Origin: Pollenia angustigena
Lineage: Eukaryota; Arthropoda; Insecta; Diptera; Polleniidae
Reading direction: 5' to 3'
Length of the DNA stretch: 64,000 bases
NCBI GenBank assembly: GCA_930367215.1
Contig: OV884056.1
Coordinates: 122,014,053-122,078,052 of the forward strand
Shown here: positions 43,805-54,780 of the stretch, in pieces
Layout of the letters: each line of letters starts with the position of its first letter
Numbering within the stretch: position 1 is the stretch's first letter
Translations under genes and position numbers: made by a program
The notes under the pieces: generated by a model
The model's input: the letters and a program-made list of their open reading frames with translations, nothing else
What the model was told of the DNA's origin: nothing
Database searches by the model: none

Positions 43805-44191
43805 ATGCTGGGTACACACAGTGCAATCTACATGCAATCTGGGGTCTAATCACCGCATTCGATACTATCGTATCGAATAAACTATCGAATGTTTTTGCAA
43901 ACGACAGACACTGATGTATCGAATGAAAACTCGATAAAAGTAATGTCGCGTTTCTCGATAACGAATGCTATTATTTCAAATTCCATAATTTTCATTCGAT
44001 ATCGAGTTTCATGATACCAAAATAAATAATTTCGATCACTTTTGCTCGATATCGCATGCGGTGATTAGACCCCTGTATCAATGCATCCTCAAAATATCAA
44101 AGCGTTTTGATGTTGATGCAATCTGGAATGAATGAACATGAATTTAATTCACTAGATTGCGTAAATGCGTTGCATAGTGTGTACCCAGCAT
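43805..44191. mobile_element. MITE (ATGCTGGGTACACAC ends) hosting a second MITE
   Basis: ATGCTGGGTACACAC at 43805 and GTGTGTACCCAGCAT ending 44191 are perfect 15-bp inverted repeats. Without the nested element (43852-44072) it would be about 163 bp. A ATTGCATGTAGATTGC-like theme is repeated in inverted form inside. TSD not clear. Confidence 0.75.
43852..44072. mobile_element. MITE (GGGTCTAATCACCGCAT family), copy 3, TSD CTG
   Basis: TIRs GGGTCTAATCACCGCATTCG and the right-hand GCATGCGGTGATTAGACCC. CTG at 43849-43851 is repeated at 44073-44075. It is independent of copies 1 and 2 because the flanks differ. Confidence 0.88.
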
Positions 44192-44296
44192 TTTATTCAC
44201 AACAGAACGTGAACTTATTTCCTTTAATCTATTACTAACGAGTCGCAGGCGTATTTAAAATACGTTAACCACGATAAGTGTGAGTATTGCCTCCAC

Positions 44297-44773
44297 CACA
44301 GAATACACAGAACTGTAAAAAGTGACGTGAGAAAAAAGGCCCAAATCAGTTGCGAGGACAGCTTTCGAAGAAAGAGACAGAAAGCTTTTTTTGGTAGTGA
44401 AGTGGTAAGGTGTAAAAACAGGCCGCAACAATCAACACAAATGGCGTGATCAAAACAAAAATAACAAAACACGTTAAACAACTGCATTAGTTCAACAAAC
44501 GTTGTTTTTTGTGCAAAAAAAATGTATTTAGTAATATTGTTTTGTTTTATAATGTTATTTACTTACTTAAATATTATTTACTCGTGTTGTGGTGAACTTA
44601 AAAGTTAATTTTTACAACAGTTTTGTAAATAAATCTTAACTTAATAAATTTGTGTTCATTGTATTGCGGCATAGAAGATAATGAAAAGAGAAATACAAAA
44701 GGGCAGCTTTCTTTGAAAGAGACAAAAAAAAACGCAAAATCTTCCGCCTCGTGACAGTTCTGTGTATTCTGTG
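44297..44773. mobile_element. hAT-type MITE (CACAGAATACACAGA), copy 1, 8-bp TSD
   Basis: TIRs CACAGAATACACAGAACTG and CAGTTCTGTGTATTCTGTG are perfect. GCCTCCAC at 44289-44296 is repeated at 44774-44781. 477 bp, with GGACAGCTTTCGAAGAAAGA-type inverted subterminal repeats and a central 210-bp AT-rich segment absent from copies 2 and 3. An 8-bp TSD with CA-starting TIRs indicates a hAT origin. Confidence 0.9.
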
Positions 44774-44782
44774 GCCTCCACC

Positions 44783-45079
44783 CTAGGCGAATTTTAAAAA
44801 GCCCAATGTATTTGTTTGCAATTTAATAGGCGGCTGTCAAAAATGCTGACAAGGCTAAAATTGATTGAAAAACAAAATAAAAATTTTTTTTGGATAATAA
44901 AAGAGATTATTTAATCCACTTTATTTATTCGCAGTTTTTCTAAGAAATTTTTTCGGTTATTTTGGCGCAAAACATAAATAAAATTACATTTTGACGTTTC
45001 CCTATTTTTATTTTAAGTCGCCGTGAAGACAGCTGATGAACGGCTGACGAGTTGAGTTTTCCTTGTTGAATTCGCCTTG
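44783..45079. mobile_element. hAT-type MITE of the CAAGGCGAATT family, copy C, 8-bp TSD
   Basis: Ends CTAGGCGAATT and AATTCGCCTTG. CCTCCACC at 44775-44782 is repeated at 45080-45087. The body is the reverse complement of 2572-2893 in large part. It inserted beside the site now also used by the CACAGA MITE, which is why GCCTCCAC occurs three times here. Confidence 0.8.
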
Positions 45080-45150
45080 CCTCCACCTGAATTAATGCGC
45101 CTTGTGTGATACCATATCGTCGCCTTAAGACAGAATTAGTCTTCATATTA

Positions 45151-45871
45151 TACCATGTTCACACGGACACCAATATTCGTGTTTCGCTCTCTTATTCCTG
45201 TTTCGCGCCCCAAACATGATTGAAACGACTTGTTTCCCCATACAAAATTTTGAGAGCGAAACAGGTCGTTTAATTTTGAAACAGGCTGCGAAACAGATAC
45301 AATCTACTATCATCTCCAATTTTGATAACAGTTATCGTTAGTTTATCTGAACTAGCTCTCAAAAAAAATCAAAACAAAGAAAAAAACAAAATAAAAATTG
45401 ATGTTTAATAAAATAAAGTGATAATAATAACATAATAATATTAATAAAACTATTAAATAATATATTTTTAAGTTTTATTTACTTTTTTATCTATTTTAAA
45501 AAGAATCACACTAACAACACAAAAAAATGTCAAAATGAAACAAGAACGAATCGTATGAACAGCATGTTTGGCAATCTAGTTTCAGAGAGCGAAACCAGTG
45601 GTTTATATCGTCGTATGAACCACAGAGTATACAGAGGCGTCACGAGACAGAAAATATTGTGTTTTTTTCTGTCTTTTTCTTCGAAAGCTGCCCTTTTTGT
45701 TTTGATTATGCAATTTCTGTAGATAGAAGCGGCCTGTTTTTACACATTATCACTTCACTAACAAAAAACGTTTTCTTTCTCTTTCTTCGAAAGCTGCCCT
45801 CGCAAATGATTTAGGCATTTATCATACGTCACTTTTTTCATCTCTGTATACTTTGTGGTATGAACATAGCA
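45151..45871. mobile_element. TACCATGTT-ended element with a nested hAT MITE
   Basis: The left end TACCATGTTCACACGGAC and right end CGTATGAACATAGCA are imperfect inverted repeats. 45151-45500 matches 47311-47650 closely (TTTCGCTCTCTTATTCCTGT, CAAACATGATTGAAACGAC). Uninterrupted it would be about 480 bp. The flanking bases suggest a TTA or TA duplication, not settled. Confidence 0.6.
45621..45857. mobile_element. hAT-type MITE (CACAGA family), copy 2, 8-bp TSD
   Basis: TIRs CACAGAGTATACAGAG and CTCTGTATACTTTGTG. GTATGAAC at 45613-45620 is repeated at 45858-45865. 237 bp, inserted near the end of the TACCATGTT element; the empty site CGTCGTATGAACATAGCATT is seen at 49474-49493. Confidence 0.92.
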
Positions 45872-45991
45872 TTAAAAAAACGCTGACAAAAATTTTCGAG
45901 TTTTTTTTAAACAGACTGACGTTTGGTATGACAAAAAATTGTCAGGTGAAGACGCTATATAACTTTCTGTTTCTGTTTCGTGCCGTTCTGT

Positions 45992-46237
45992 CACAAAGCA
46001 TACAGAGATGAAAAAAGTGACGCATGAAAAATGCCTAAATCATTTGCGAGGGCAGCTTTCGAAGAAAGAGAATGAAAACGTTTTTTTCCTGGTGAAGTGG
46101 CAATGTGTAAAAACAGGCCGCTACTTTCAACACAAATTGCGTAATTAAAACAAAAAATTTTACAAGGACAGCTTTCGAAGGAAAATACAGAAAAAACACA
46201 ATATTTTCTGTATCGTGACGCCTCTGTGTGCTCTGTG
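45992..46237. mobile_element. hAT-type MITE (CACAGA family), copy 3, 8-bp TSD
   Basis: TIRs CACAAAGCATACAGAG and CTCTGTGTGCTCTGTG. CGTTCTGT at 45984-45991 is repeated at 46238-46245. 246 bp, inverted relative to copy 2 and sharing its internal GGGCAGCTTTCGAAGAAAGA. Confidence 0.92.
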
Positions 46238-46245
46238 CGTTCTGT

Positions 46246-47060
46246 TACAAAATTGTAATATTTACTTTTTCTGTAGCAACTTATCAGCCATTTATGACAA
46301 TTTTATTAGTTTTGCACCGTCCATTGTTTTATTTCAATCACTTTAATGCAAATAAATTTGAAGAAATTAAATTTTATGAATTCTTAAAATCAAAAAAAAG
46401 ATTGTCGGCAATAAATATGTACAAAAAAAATGCTGTCTACATTAAAGATAACATAATTTTGACATTTACTGCAATATATGTCGCAATAATTATATCAGGT
46501 ATAGACGGGCAGTAAATAATTTAACCCGCTACAAATTAGTAAAATCAAATAAAATAAAAAAACAAACAAATATGAAAGATTACATGAAATAGTTTGTTTG
46601 TATTTTCCAAAAATGTTCGTGCTATAAAAAGTATTTAATCCAGTACCGATAAGAAAACGAGTTAAGTAGTCAAAAGTTTCAGTATTTTTCAACACTTCAA
46701 TTATTTGCCGTCAGCTGTTGCCTTTATTTTACAAATTTTGCGTTCGCGTACTGTTTTGGACAACAGCTTTTTGTGAGAGCAAATTTTTCAGTTTACTCAT
46801 TTACTGCATTTTACTGTAAAAGTACTTAAACGCACCTATGGTTTACAACTTTGCTATATTGCGGTGAACAAAAATATAACAAAAATTACAACTGATCACA
46901 AGCAGTTGTCTGAATTACAACTCAACCGTAATAAGGGCCTTTATTTTTCAAACGGTATCAAACTATCATATACTGTTAAAAATTGATTTAACAGGTTAAC
47001 ACTCTAAGCCGACGATATGACACACAAAGATTCGCGAGTTATCATATTGGGCAATCATGG
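46246..47060. other. No gene recognised
   Basis: AT-rich. A 95-codon plus-strand frame (46228-46515) begins inside MITE sequence and shows no domain. I see no repeats beyond short A/T tracts. Confidence 0.5.
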
Positions 47061-47078
47061 ACCTAACGTAGGCCTGCC

Positions 47079-47162
47079 ATACGTCCTGGTTTTCCAGGAT
47101 TGTCCTGGTTTTAGACTACTTGTCCTGGTGTCCTGGTCCACTATTAAATTGTCCTGGTTTTT
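47079..47162 (+). repeat. Short GTCCTGGTTTT subterminal repeats
   Basis: GTCCTGG occurs about five times in 84 bp near the left end of the hAT-bounded element, with one inverted CCAGGA. Clusters of short motifs near the ends are typical hAT transposase binding sites; the role here is inferred. Confidence 0.55.
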
Positions 47163-47310
47163 TTGTACAGCTCAAGACAAACAAATTTGTTTTTTGCTGG
47201 CTTAAATTGTTAACAAAAGTTAAGATTTCTGTTATAGCACTGCTAACATAACTTTAATTAAATTCAACTGTTATCTGGTGTAAAGCTGGTAAAAGCTTTC
47301 AATAATATTA

Positions 47311-47700
47311 TACCATGTTCACACGGACAGCAATATTCGTGTTTCGCTCTCTTATTCCTGTTTCGCGCCCCAAACATGATTGAAACGACTTGTTTCCCCA
47401 TTTAAAATTTTGAGAGCGAAACAGGTCGTTTTATTTTGAAACAGGCAGCAAAACAGGAAAAATGTAATGTCATCTCCAATTTTAATAACATTTATCGTTA
47501 GTTTATCTGAACTAGCTCTCAAAAAAAATCAAAACAAAGAAAAAAAACCAAATAAAAATTGATGTTTAATAAAATAAAGTGATAATTATAACATAATAAT
47601 ATCAATAAAAGTATAAAATAATATATGTTTAAGTTTTATTTACTTTTTTATCTATTAAAAAAAAAACACTAGCAACACAAAAAAGTTGTTAAAATGAAAC
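47311..47700. mobile_element. TACCATGTT-ended element, second copy (left part)
   Basis: Nearly identical to 45151-45540, starting TACCATGTTCACACGGAC. The matching right end is not next to it; the copy merges into the foldback arm at about 47702. Confidence 0.6.
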
Positions 47701-48697
47701 ATTTTTCGCGATTCTACTGTATAACAATAAAAAAGTCTTTACAGTTCAGAGTTTTTAGAGAAAAAAATAAAACTTATCAAACATAAAAAAACTACACAAA
47801 TTTGCTTGCATTCATTTAAGGCAATTTCAACAAATTAAACTTTAGAGCAACTGCTCGTCAGCTGTTAAGTCCAATTTGTCAAAAAATGTTCTTGTTTAAT
47901 TTTTTTATTTTAATTACACTTAATTGTCGAAGTTAAAATTTTTTGAGAAAAAACTAATTTTGTGTGAAACTTTTATTAAAATTGATTACAAAGTATGTAT
48001 ACTTCTGTTGTTTTTGTTAGAGTTGTAATTGTTGCAGCGATGAGTTTACCTTGTTGAATTCGCCTCGGTAATTATATGTACTAGATAAATTTTTTTTAAT
48101 TGCCTAAAATATATCCAAGTTTTTTTTATAAAGAGATCAACACTAAATATCTAGTAAGGATTCAAAATAATATTTTTTAAAATATATATAATTTTTTAAG
48201 AAGTTTAATATTTTCATATACAAAATATAACAACAAAACAGCATTTTACATTTTACATAGTTAAAAAAGAAAAACCAAAAACTTTATAAAAAAATTAAAC
48301 AAAATTCTACATAAATACATACCCCCATATTAATAAAAAACAATTCGGGCTTATGACAGGTTTATTAAACAAATTTTCATAAAAAATTCGTTTTATAATG
48401 AATATAAGGGATAGTATTTATGTTTGAATTTATTTGTACAAGATGATTTATTTTCGTAAATTGATTTAATAAATTCTGTTTAATACTTTTGAAAAAGTGT
48501 TCATAAATTTATTTCAATTATTCCATGTTAATAAAGTTAATATTTTCATCATTATTGTTATAGCAGCAAAAAATTTAAAAAGCACCAAAAATGGTGCGAA
48601 ACGCACCGAGTTGACAACTCTGAAACAATCGATTTTTACAGCTAGTTCAGATAACCTTGCGATACAAATAAGAGACGAGAGTTACACTCAATTCACA

Positions 48698-49316
48698 TGA
48701 GGGCTTTTACGACGTCGTTTTATCTTGATTCCCTTTTAAAGCAACTTCCAAAATCTCTTTGCGTTCATACGATGATTTTTGGTTGCATGTCTTTTTTTTA
48801 TTTACAGTATGGCCTTGATTAACTGGCAGCTTCAATAAAATGGAAAACAAACATTTTTTTGCACTGATTTAAATTGCCTCTATTATCCGAAATTATAAAC
48901 AAATTATCTTTTTTTCGTTAAATTTTGAACATTCAAAAGAAATTTAAATAAACGAAGAAAGAGAATATCTTAACGGTGTGGAAGCATGTTCTGCCAAATT
49001 TACTTTTTTCCTCATGTTTACATAATAAAACGTTATATATTTACATAAAATAAGAAAGACACCAAAAAAATATAAATAATCAAGAATTCTGCCGATCCCG
49101 TCTATTATCGATAATCGAGGTCTCACTGTATTTTCAACCACACACTTCAAAGTAAGAAAAAGAATAAAACGTAAACCGAAAAAGTTAAAAGAGAAATGTA
49201 AAAAACGACATGAAAAATACAAAACGAGTCATTTTGTTAACCCCTCTTTCTTTTCTACACCGCTCACCAACAAACCAAAAGAGACGTCGTCAAAGCGACG
49301 TCGTAAAAGCCCTCAT
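48698..49316. mobile_element. MITE-like spacer element with GAGGGCTTTTACGACGTCG ends
   Basis: GAGGGCTTTTACGACGTCG near 48698 and CGACGTCGTAAAAGCCCTC ending near 49316 are perfect 19-bp inverted repeats. The interior does not code. Inverted symmetry continues outside as ACACTCAATTCACAT/ATCTAAACTGAGTGT, so the whole foldback centre is palindromic. Confidence 0.7.
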
Positions 49317-49532
49317 CTAAACTGAGTGTAATTGTTCGTGCTTCGCAAGTAGATTCAATATGAATCTACTTGCTTCGCTCTCAAAATTTTGTATGGCGAA
49401 GCAGTTGCTTCGTTCATGATTGGGATGTGAAGCATGAATAGAGAGCGAAGCACGTACCGTGGAAACATGGTATAACGTCGTATGAACATAGCATTATACC
49501 ATGTTTCCACGGTACGTGCTTCTAATTCTTAT
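49317..49532. repeat. Abutting TACCATGTT-type ends
   Basis: CGTGGAAACATGGTATAACG followed by TATGAACATAGCATTATACC are two outward-facing ends of the TACCATGTT family placed back to back. Preceding AAGTAGATTCAATATGAATC forms a small hairpin. Non-coding. Confidence 0.5.
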
Positions 49533-49990
49533 CGCAAGGTTATTTGAACTAGCTGTAAAAATCGATTGTTTCAGAGTTGTCAACTCGGTGCGTTTCGCAC
49601 CATTTTGGTGCTTTTTAAATTTTGTTCTGCTATAACAATAATGATGAAAACTTGAAATAATTAAAATAAATTTTTGATCACCTTTTCAAAAGTTTTAAGC
49701 AGAATTTATTAAATCAATTTACGAAAATATATCATCTTGTACAAATGAATGCAAACATAAATACTATCCCTTATATTCATTAAAAAACGATTTTTTTAAT
49801 GAAAATCTGTTTAATAAACCTGTCATAAACCCAAACTATTTTTTATTAATATGGAGGTATTATTTATGTAGACATTTGTTTAATTTTTTTTATAAAGTTT
49901 TTGGTTTTTCATTTTTAACTATGTAAAAGGCTGTTTTATTGTTATATTTTTTATATAAAAATATTAAACTTCTTAAAAAATATATATATA

Positions 49991-52514
49991 TAATTAGTAT
50001 TGTGGTTATTTTGTTGAACTATTTATGGTTTTTAATCCAAATTTTTAATATTTTTAATTAGGCTTAAGTTCATGAAATTTAATTTTCATTAAATTATTCT
50101 TATGAAGAAAGGAATTTTACAACATGAAAATTAATTAAAATTGTTATTGATAATCTTTCATTCTTGACGTGGCTCGGGCTCGAACCCTGGCCGGCAGGTT
50201 ACCATGACATGTTTCGATCGCAACCACTCGATCTCCTCAGATGGATTTGCCGTTTTACACTCGCAGCCATCGACGACTGCTGACGTCAATAGTCAAACAT
50301 CAATCCTTAAACCAAATTGTATTTTAACATTTGGTAGATCGAAATTTGCTTTCCTGAATGATTATCCATTTTAATTGATTTTACATGTTTTTTCCTTACT
50401 TCTGTTTTTTCGTACTTTTGTCAAGAATTTTTCTTGAAGTCCAAGTACATTTTTTGTTTTTTCATTTTGTCTTTCTCTTTTCTGTTGACCTTTTTCAGCA
50501 CAACTTGAAGGACAAATGTACACATAGAGCTCGTGCCTTAGCTTTAACAATAATTAGTATTGTGGTTATTTTGTTGAACTATTTATGGTTTTTAATCCAA
50601 ATTTTTAATATTTTTAATTAGGCTTAAGTTCATGAAATTTAATTTTCATTAAATTATTCTTATGAAGAAAGGAATTTTACAACATGAAAATTAATTAAAA
50701 TTGTTATTGATAATCTTTCATTGTTGACGTGGCTCGGGCTCGAACGCTGGCCGGCAGGTTACCATGACATGTTTCGATCGCAACCACTCGATCTCCTCAG
50801 ATGGATTTGCCGTCTTACACTCGCAGCCATCGACGACTGCTGACGTCAATAGTCAAACATCAATCCTTAAACCAAATTGTATTTTAACATTTGGTAGATC
50901 GAAATTTGCTTTCCTGAATGATTATCCATTTTAATTGATTTTACATGTTTTTTCCTTACTTCTGTTTTTTCGTACTTTTGTCAAGAATTTTTCTTGAAGT
51001 CCAAGTACATTTTTTGTTTTTTAATTTTGTCTTTCTCTTTTCTGTTGACCTTTTTCAGCACAACTTGAAGGACAAATGTACACATAGAGCTCGTGCCTTA
51101 GCTTTAACAATAATTAGTATTGTGGTTATTTTGTTGAACTATTTATGGTTTTTAATCCAAATTTTTAATATTTTTAATTAGGCTTAAGTTCATGAAATTT
51201 AATTTTCATTAAATTATTCTTATGAAGAAAGGAATTTTACAACATGAAAATTAATTAAAATTGTTATTGATAATCTTTCATTCTTGACGTGGCTCGGGCT
51301 CGAACCCTGGCCGGCAGGTTACCATGACATGTTTCGATCGCAACCACTCGATCTCCTCAGATGGATTTGCCGTCTTACACTCGCAGCCATCGACGACTGC
51401 TGACGTCAATAGTCAAACATCAATCCTTAAACCAAATTGTATTTTAACATTTGGTAGATCGAAATTTGCTTTCCTGAATGATTATCCATTTTAATTGATT
51501 TTACATGTTTTTTCCTTACTTCTGTTTTTTCGTACTTTTGTCAAGAATTTTTCTTGAAGTCCAAGTAAATTTTTTGTTTTTTCATTTTGTCTTTCTCTTT
51601 TCTGTTGACCTTTTTCAGCACAACTTGAAGGACAAATGTACACATAGAGCTCGTGCCTTAGCTTTAACAATAATTAGTATTGTGGTTATTTTGTTGAACT
51701 ATTTATGGTTTTTAATCCAAATTTTTAATATTTTTAATTAGGCTTAAGTTCATGAAATTTAATTTTCATTAAATTATTCTTATGAAGAAAGGAATTTTAC
51801 AACATGAAAATTAATTAAAATTGTTATTGATAATCTTTCATTCTTGACGTGGCTCGGGCTCGAACCCTGGCCGGCAGGTTACCATGACATGTTTCGATCG
51901 CAACCACTCGATCTCCTCAGATGGATTTGCCGTCTTACACTCGCAGCCATCGACGACTGCTGACGTCAATAGTCAAACATCAATCCTTAAACCAAATTGT
52001 ATTTAAACATTTGGTAGATCGAAATTTGCTTTCCTGAATGATTATCCATTTTAATTGATTTTACATGTTTTTTCCTTACTTCTGTTTTTTCGTACTTTTG
52101 TCAAGAATTTTTCTTGAAGTCCAAGTACATTTTTTGTTTTTTCATTTTGTCTTTCTCTTTTCTGTTGACCTTTTTCAGCACAACTTGAAGGACAAATGTA
52201 CACATAGAGCTCGTGCCTTAGCTTTAACAATAATTAGTATTGTGGTTATTTTGTTGAACTATATATGGTTTTTAATCCAAATTTTTAATATTTTTAATTA
52301 GGCTTAAGTTCATGAAATTTAATTTTCATTAAATTATTCTTATGAAGAAAGGAATTTTACAACATGAAAATTAATTAAAATTGTTATTGATAATCTTTCA
52401 TTCTTGACGTGGCTCGGGCTCGAACCCTGGCCGGCAGGTTACCATGACATGTTTCAATCGCAACCACTCGATCTCCTCAGATGGATTTGCCGTCTTACAC
52501 TCGCAGCCATCGAC
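49991..52514 (+). repeat. Tandem array, 4.5 copies of a 560-bp unit
   Basis: TAATTAGTATTGTGGTTATT recurs at 49991, 50551, 51111, 51671 and 52231, an exact 560-bp period. Copies differ by only a few substitutions (for example at 50459/51023 and 50723), so the array is young or homogenised. Each unit repeats a 78-codon hydrophobic frame (50385, 50945, 51505, 52065) that I regard as a by-product of repetition. Each full unit also contains a tRNA-like segment on the minus strand. The array interrupts the right arm of the foldback. Confidence 0.93.
50176..50233 (-). promoter_or_regulatory. tRNA-like Pol III box pair in the 560-bp unit
   Basis: On the minus strand GATCGAGTGGTTGCGATC (complement of 50216-50233) folds as a tRNA D-arm, and 30 bases further GGTTCGAGCCC (complement of 50176-50186) matches the B-box consensus GGTTCGANTCC at ten of eleven bases. 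The A box is weak and no acceptor stem or intact T-stem is formed, so it is not a functional tRNA. It resembles the head of a tRNA-derived SINE. The same pair recurs every 560 bp. Confidence 0.45.
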
Positions 52515-52640
52515 ACTTCAAGAATGAAAGATTATCAATACCAATTTTAATTAATTTTCATGTTGTAAAATTCCTTTCTTCATAAGAATAATTTAATGAA
52601 AATTAAATTGCATGAACTTAAGCCTAATTAAAAATATATA
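52515..52640 (-). repeat. Inverted partial copy of the 560-bp unit closing the array
   Basis: AAGAATGAAAGATTATCAAT through CTTAAGCCTAATTAAAAA is the reverse complement of the 50025-50170 part of the unit. The last unit therefore faces an inverted fragment and the array ends in a hairpin-prone junction followed by an ATATAT tract. Confidence 0.85.
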
Positions 52641-53198
52641 TATATATATTTAAAAATATTTTTATAACACGATATATACTGAACTGTTGCTAATTTAGAA
52701 TCCTAACTAGATATTTAGTGTTGAATTCTTTATAAAAAAAATTAGATACATATATTTTATGCAATTAAATAAAATTTACCTAGTATATATGAATACCGAG
52801 TCGAACAGAGTAAACTCGTCACTACAACAATTACAACTCTAACAAAAACAACATTAGTATACATACTTCTTTTGTAATCAATTTTAATAAAAGTTTCACA
52901 CAAAATGAGTTTTTTCTCAAAAAATTTTATCTTCGGCAATTAAAAAAAAAAAATTAAAGAAGAACATTTTTTGACAAATTTGACTTAACAGTTGACGAGC
53001 AGTTGCTCATGTTGAATTTGCCTTAAATGAATGCAAACAAATTTGTGTAGTTTTTTTATCTCTGATAAGTTTTATTTTTTTTTTATAAAAACTCTGTAAA
53101 GACTTTTTTATTGTTATACAGTAGAATCGCAAAAAAGTAAACCGAATTATTCCAAGGGTTGTTTACTTTTTCGAAATATTAAATATTCTAAGCAGTAT

Positions 53199-53597
53199 TT
53201 AGAGTCTAAACACAATGTTTGCGGTGCGGTGCGATTTCTCGTTGCGGAAGAGAAAAATAAACATAATACAACGGAAGACGGCGAGGAAATAGTTGTCATT
53301 TTTTGTTTAAATTTTTATTAATTTATTTGTGCACACATTTTTATCATGTTTGTTTTCCATAATGTTGTGAACATCGCCAATTATTCAAAAACTATGGCAA
53401 CATCAGAAAGAGAACGAGTATCCAAAATTGAGAGACAAGGCAAATTAAATTCGCTTTGTTGAGAGAGAAAGAAAGTCCGCAATGAAAATAAAATAGATTT
53501 TTATTTTATGCCGTTCCGCACTGCAGTTGTTTACTTCAAAATCGTATGAAAAAACGCACCGCAATAAATTATCGTTACATTGTGTTCAGACTCTGAA
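53199..53597. mobile_element. MITE with AGAGTCTAAACACAATG ends
   Basis: AGAGTCTAAACACAATG at about 53200 is inverted at CATTGTGTTCAGACTCT near 53597, with one mismatch. Inside, GCGGTGCG and CGCACCGC form a second inverted pair. About 400 bp, non-coding; TSD unclear. Confidence 0.7.
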
Positions 53598-54780
53598 TTG
53601 TAAAAAATGCAATAAAGCAAATTTTTCGAAAATAACACACTAAATTTATTTTAATTACTTATTTTTAATAAATTAACTTAGATTTAACTTGCACCGGCTG
53701 GTTTAAAGTGCACAACTCCTCTTTAACTACAATTTACGATGCTACTGTATTTTTAATATTAAAATGTTATGCAAAATTAAGTCAATATTTTAAATAAAAA
53801 AGAAATTCTAAACTTGCTGCGTTTTTTCTCCATTTTGGTGGGGTTTTGAAAATGCAAAGTTGATAACAGTGATTTGTTTATTAAAGACAACTGTCAAATC
53901 GAAGCAAGTAGATACGTCGTGTAAACACCATGATTCATTAAGATGATTCAGAGAGCGAAGCAGGTGATTCAAATCGTCGTGGAAACATGGCATAATAGAT
54001 GATGGTCAATCTTCTTTCAAATTTTGTTTCAACTAGTGGCTGAAAAAAAGTTATACCTTGTAAAAAACTTTTATAAGTAATCGAAAACCGATAACAAATT
54101 GCTTTCTCTAACTACCCGTTTCCACCATCCATCAACTTGGTAAGAACATCATGTCGCACATGAATTCTACTCGTGAAGACTGTTCATGTTCATGTTTCGT
54201 CCATGTGCTGCTATCGTTGCCTAAACATTCGTCTTAGCATCCATGTGCGCCATGATGTTAGCCATACAATGTATTTTCTGTATAATACCAAACGCACAAC
54301 AACAAAAATTGTGGTCAATCAGAACATGAACATCAACACGTATTCGCCACATACAAGAACATGAACAAATTAATAATAATCATGTCATGTTCTAATCGAA
54401 AGAGCATGGAGACGTGGGGTAAGGCAGCCTATACACGTTTAAATTCAATTATAAACTGAGTCGGTCGTTGTCCAAATCAAAGCGTGTATGGCTTAGTCAA
54501 TTGATTAGATCAGTGTTCGAAAATAAACAGTACATTATTTAACGTTCGGCTCACACACCCAGGAACGATATCTATTTTTTAGTGATCTGTAGACATACAT
54601 ACACAACCCTTAATACCGTTCGTAACTATTTTCAAGAAAGAACCGAACATTATATAATGATCGGTTCTTCGTTAAAAAACAGAACAATTGTAGTGATACT
54701 GTAGACAAACACTATATTTTAATGTTCTATAATGTTTTTTTCGTGTGTGTATTTTTTTTTTGTAAATATGTTTTTTTTTC
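53598..54780. other. No gene recognised; MITE ends and repeats
   Basis: A TACCATGTT-type end lies at 53970-53994 (CGTGGAAACATGGCA). Around 54140-54400 the words CATGTTC and GAACATG recur in both directions. No coding frame stands out. Confidence 0.45.

Larger units (their letters stand above)
47702..53137. repeat. Foldback structure with about 960-bp arms
   Basis: Left arm 47702-48664 is an imperfect inverted copy of 49533-49990 joined to 52640-53137. Landmarks are TCGCGATTCTACTGTATAAC/GTTATACAGTAGAATCGC at the outer ends and CAGATAACCTTGCGATA/ATCGCAAGGTTATTTG at the inner ends. The right arm is split at an ATATATAT tract by the 560-bp tandem array. The spacer 48665-49532 has its own inverted ends. 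The arrangement recalls foldback and Tetris-type insect elements; that comparison is inference. Confidence 0.7.

Noticed and set aside
46228..46515. 95-codon plus-strand frame as a small gene
   Set aside because: Starts inside a MITE terminal repeat and shows no domain or splice context.
50176..50233. True tRNA gene
   Set aside because: D-arm and B box are present, but the T-stem pairs poorly and no acceptor stem or anticodon arm can be drawn.
50385..52301. Four copies of a 78-codon hydrophobic frame as a gene family
   Set aside because: They are the same point in a 560-bp tandem repeat; conservation follows from repetition and there is no sign of codon-level constraint.
49991..52514. CRISPR-like array
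   Set aside because: Units are 560 bp, directly adjacent with no unique spacers, in a eukaryotic genome.
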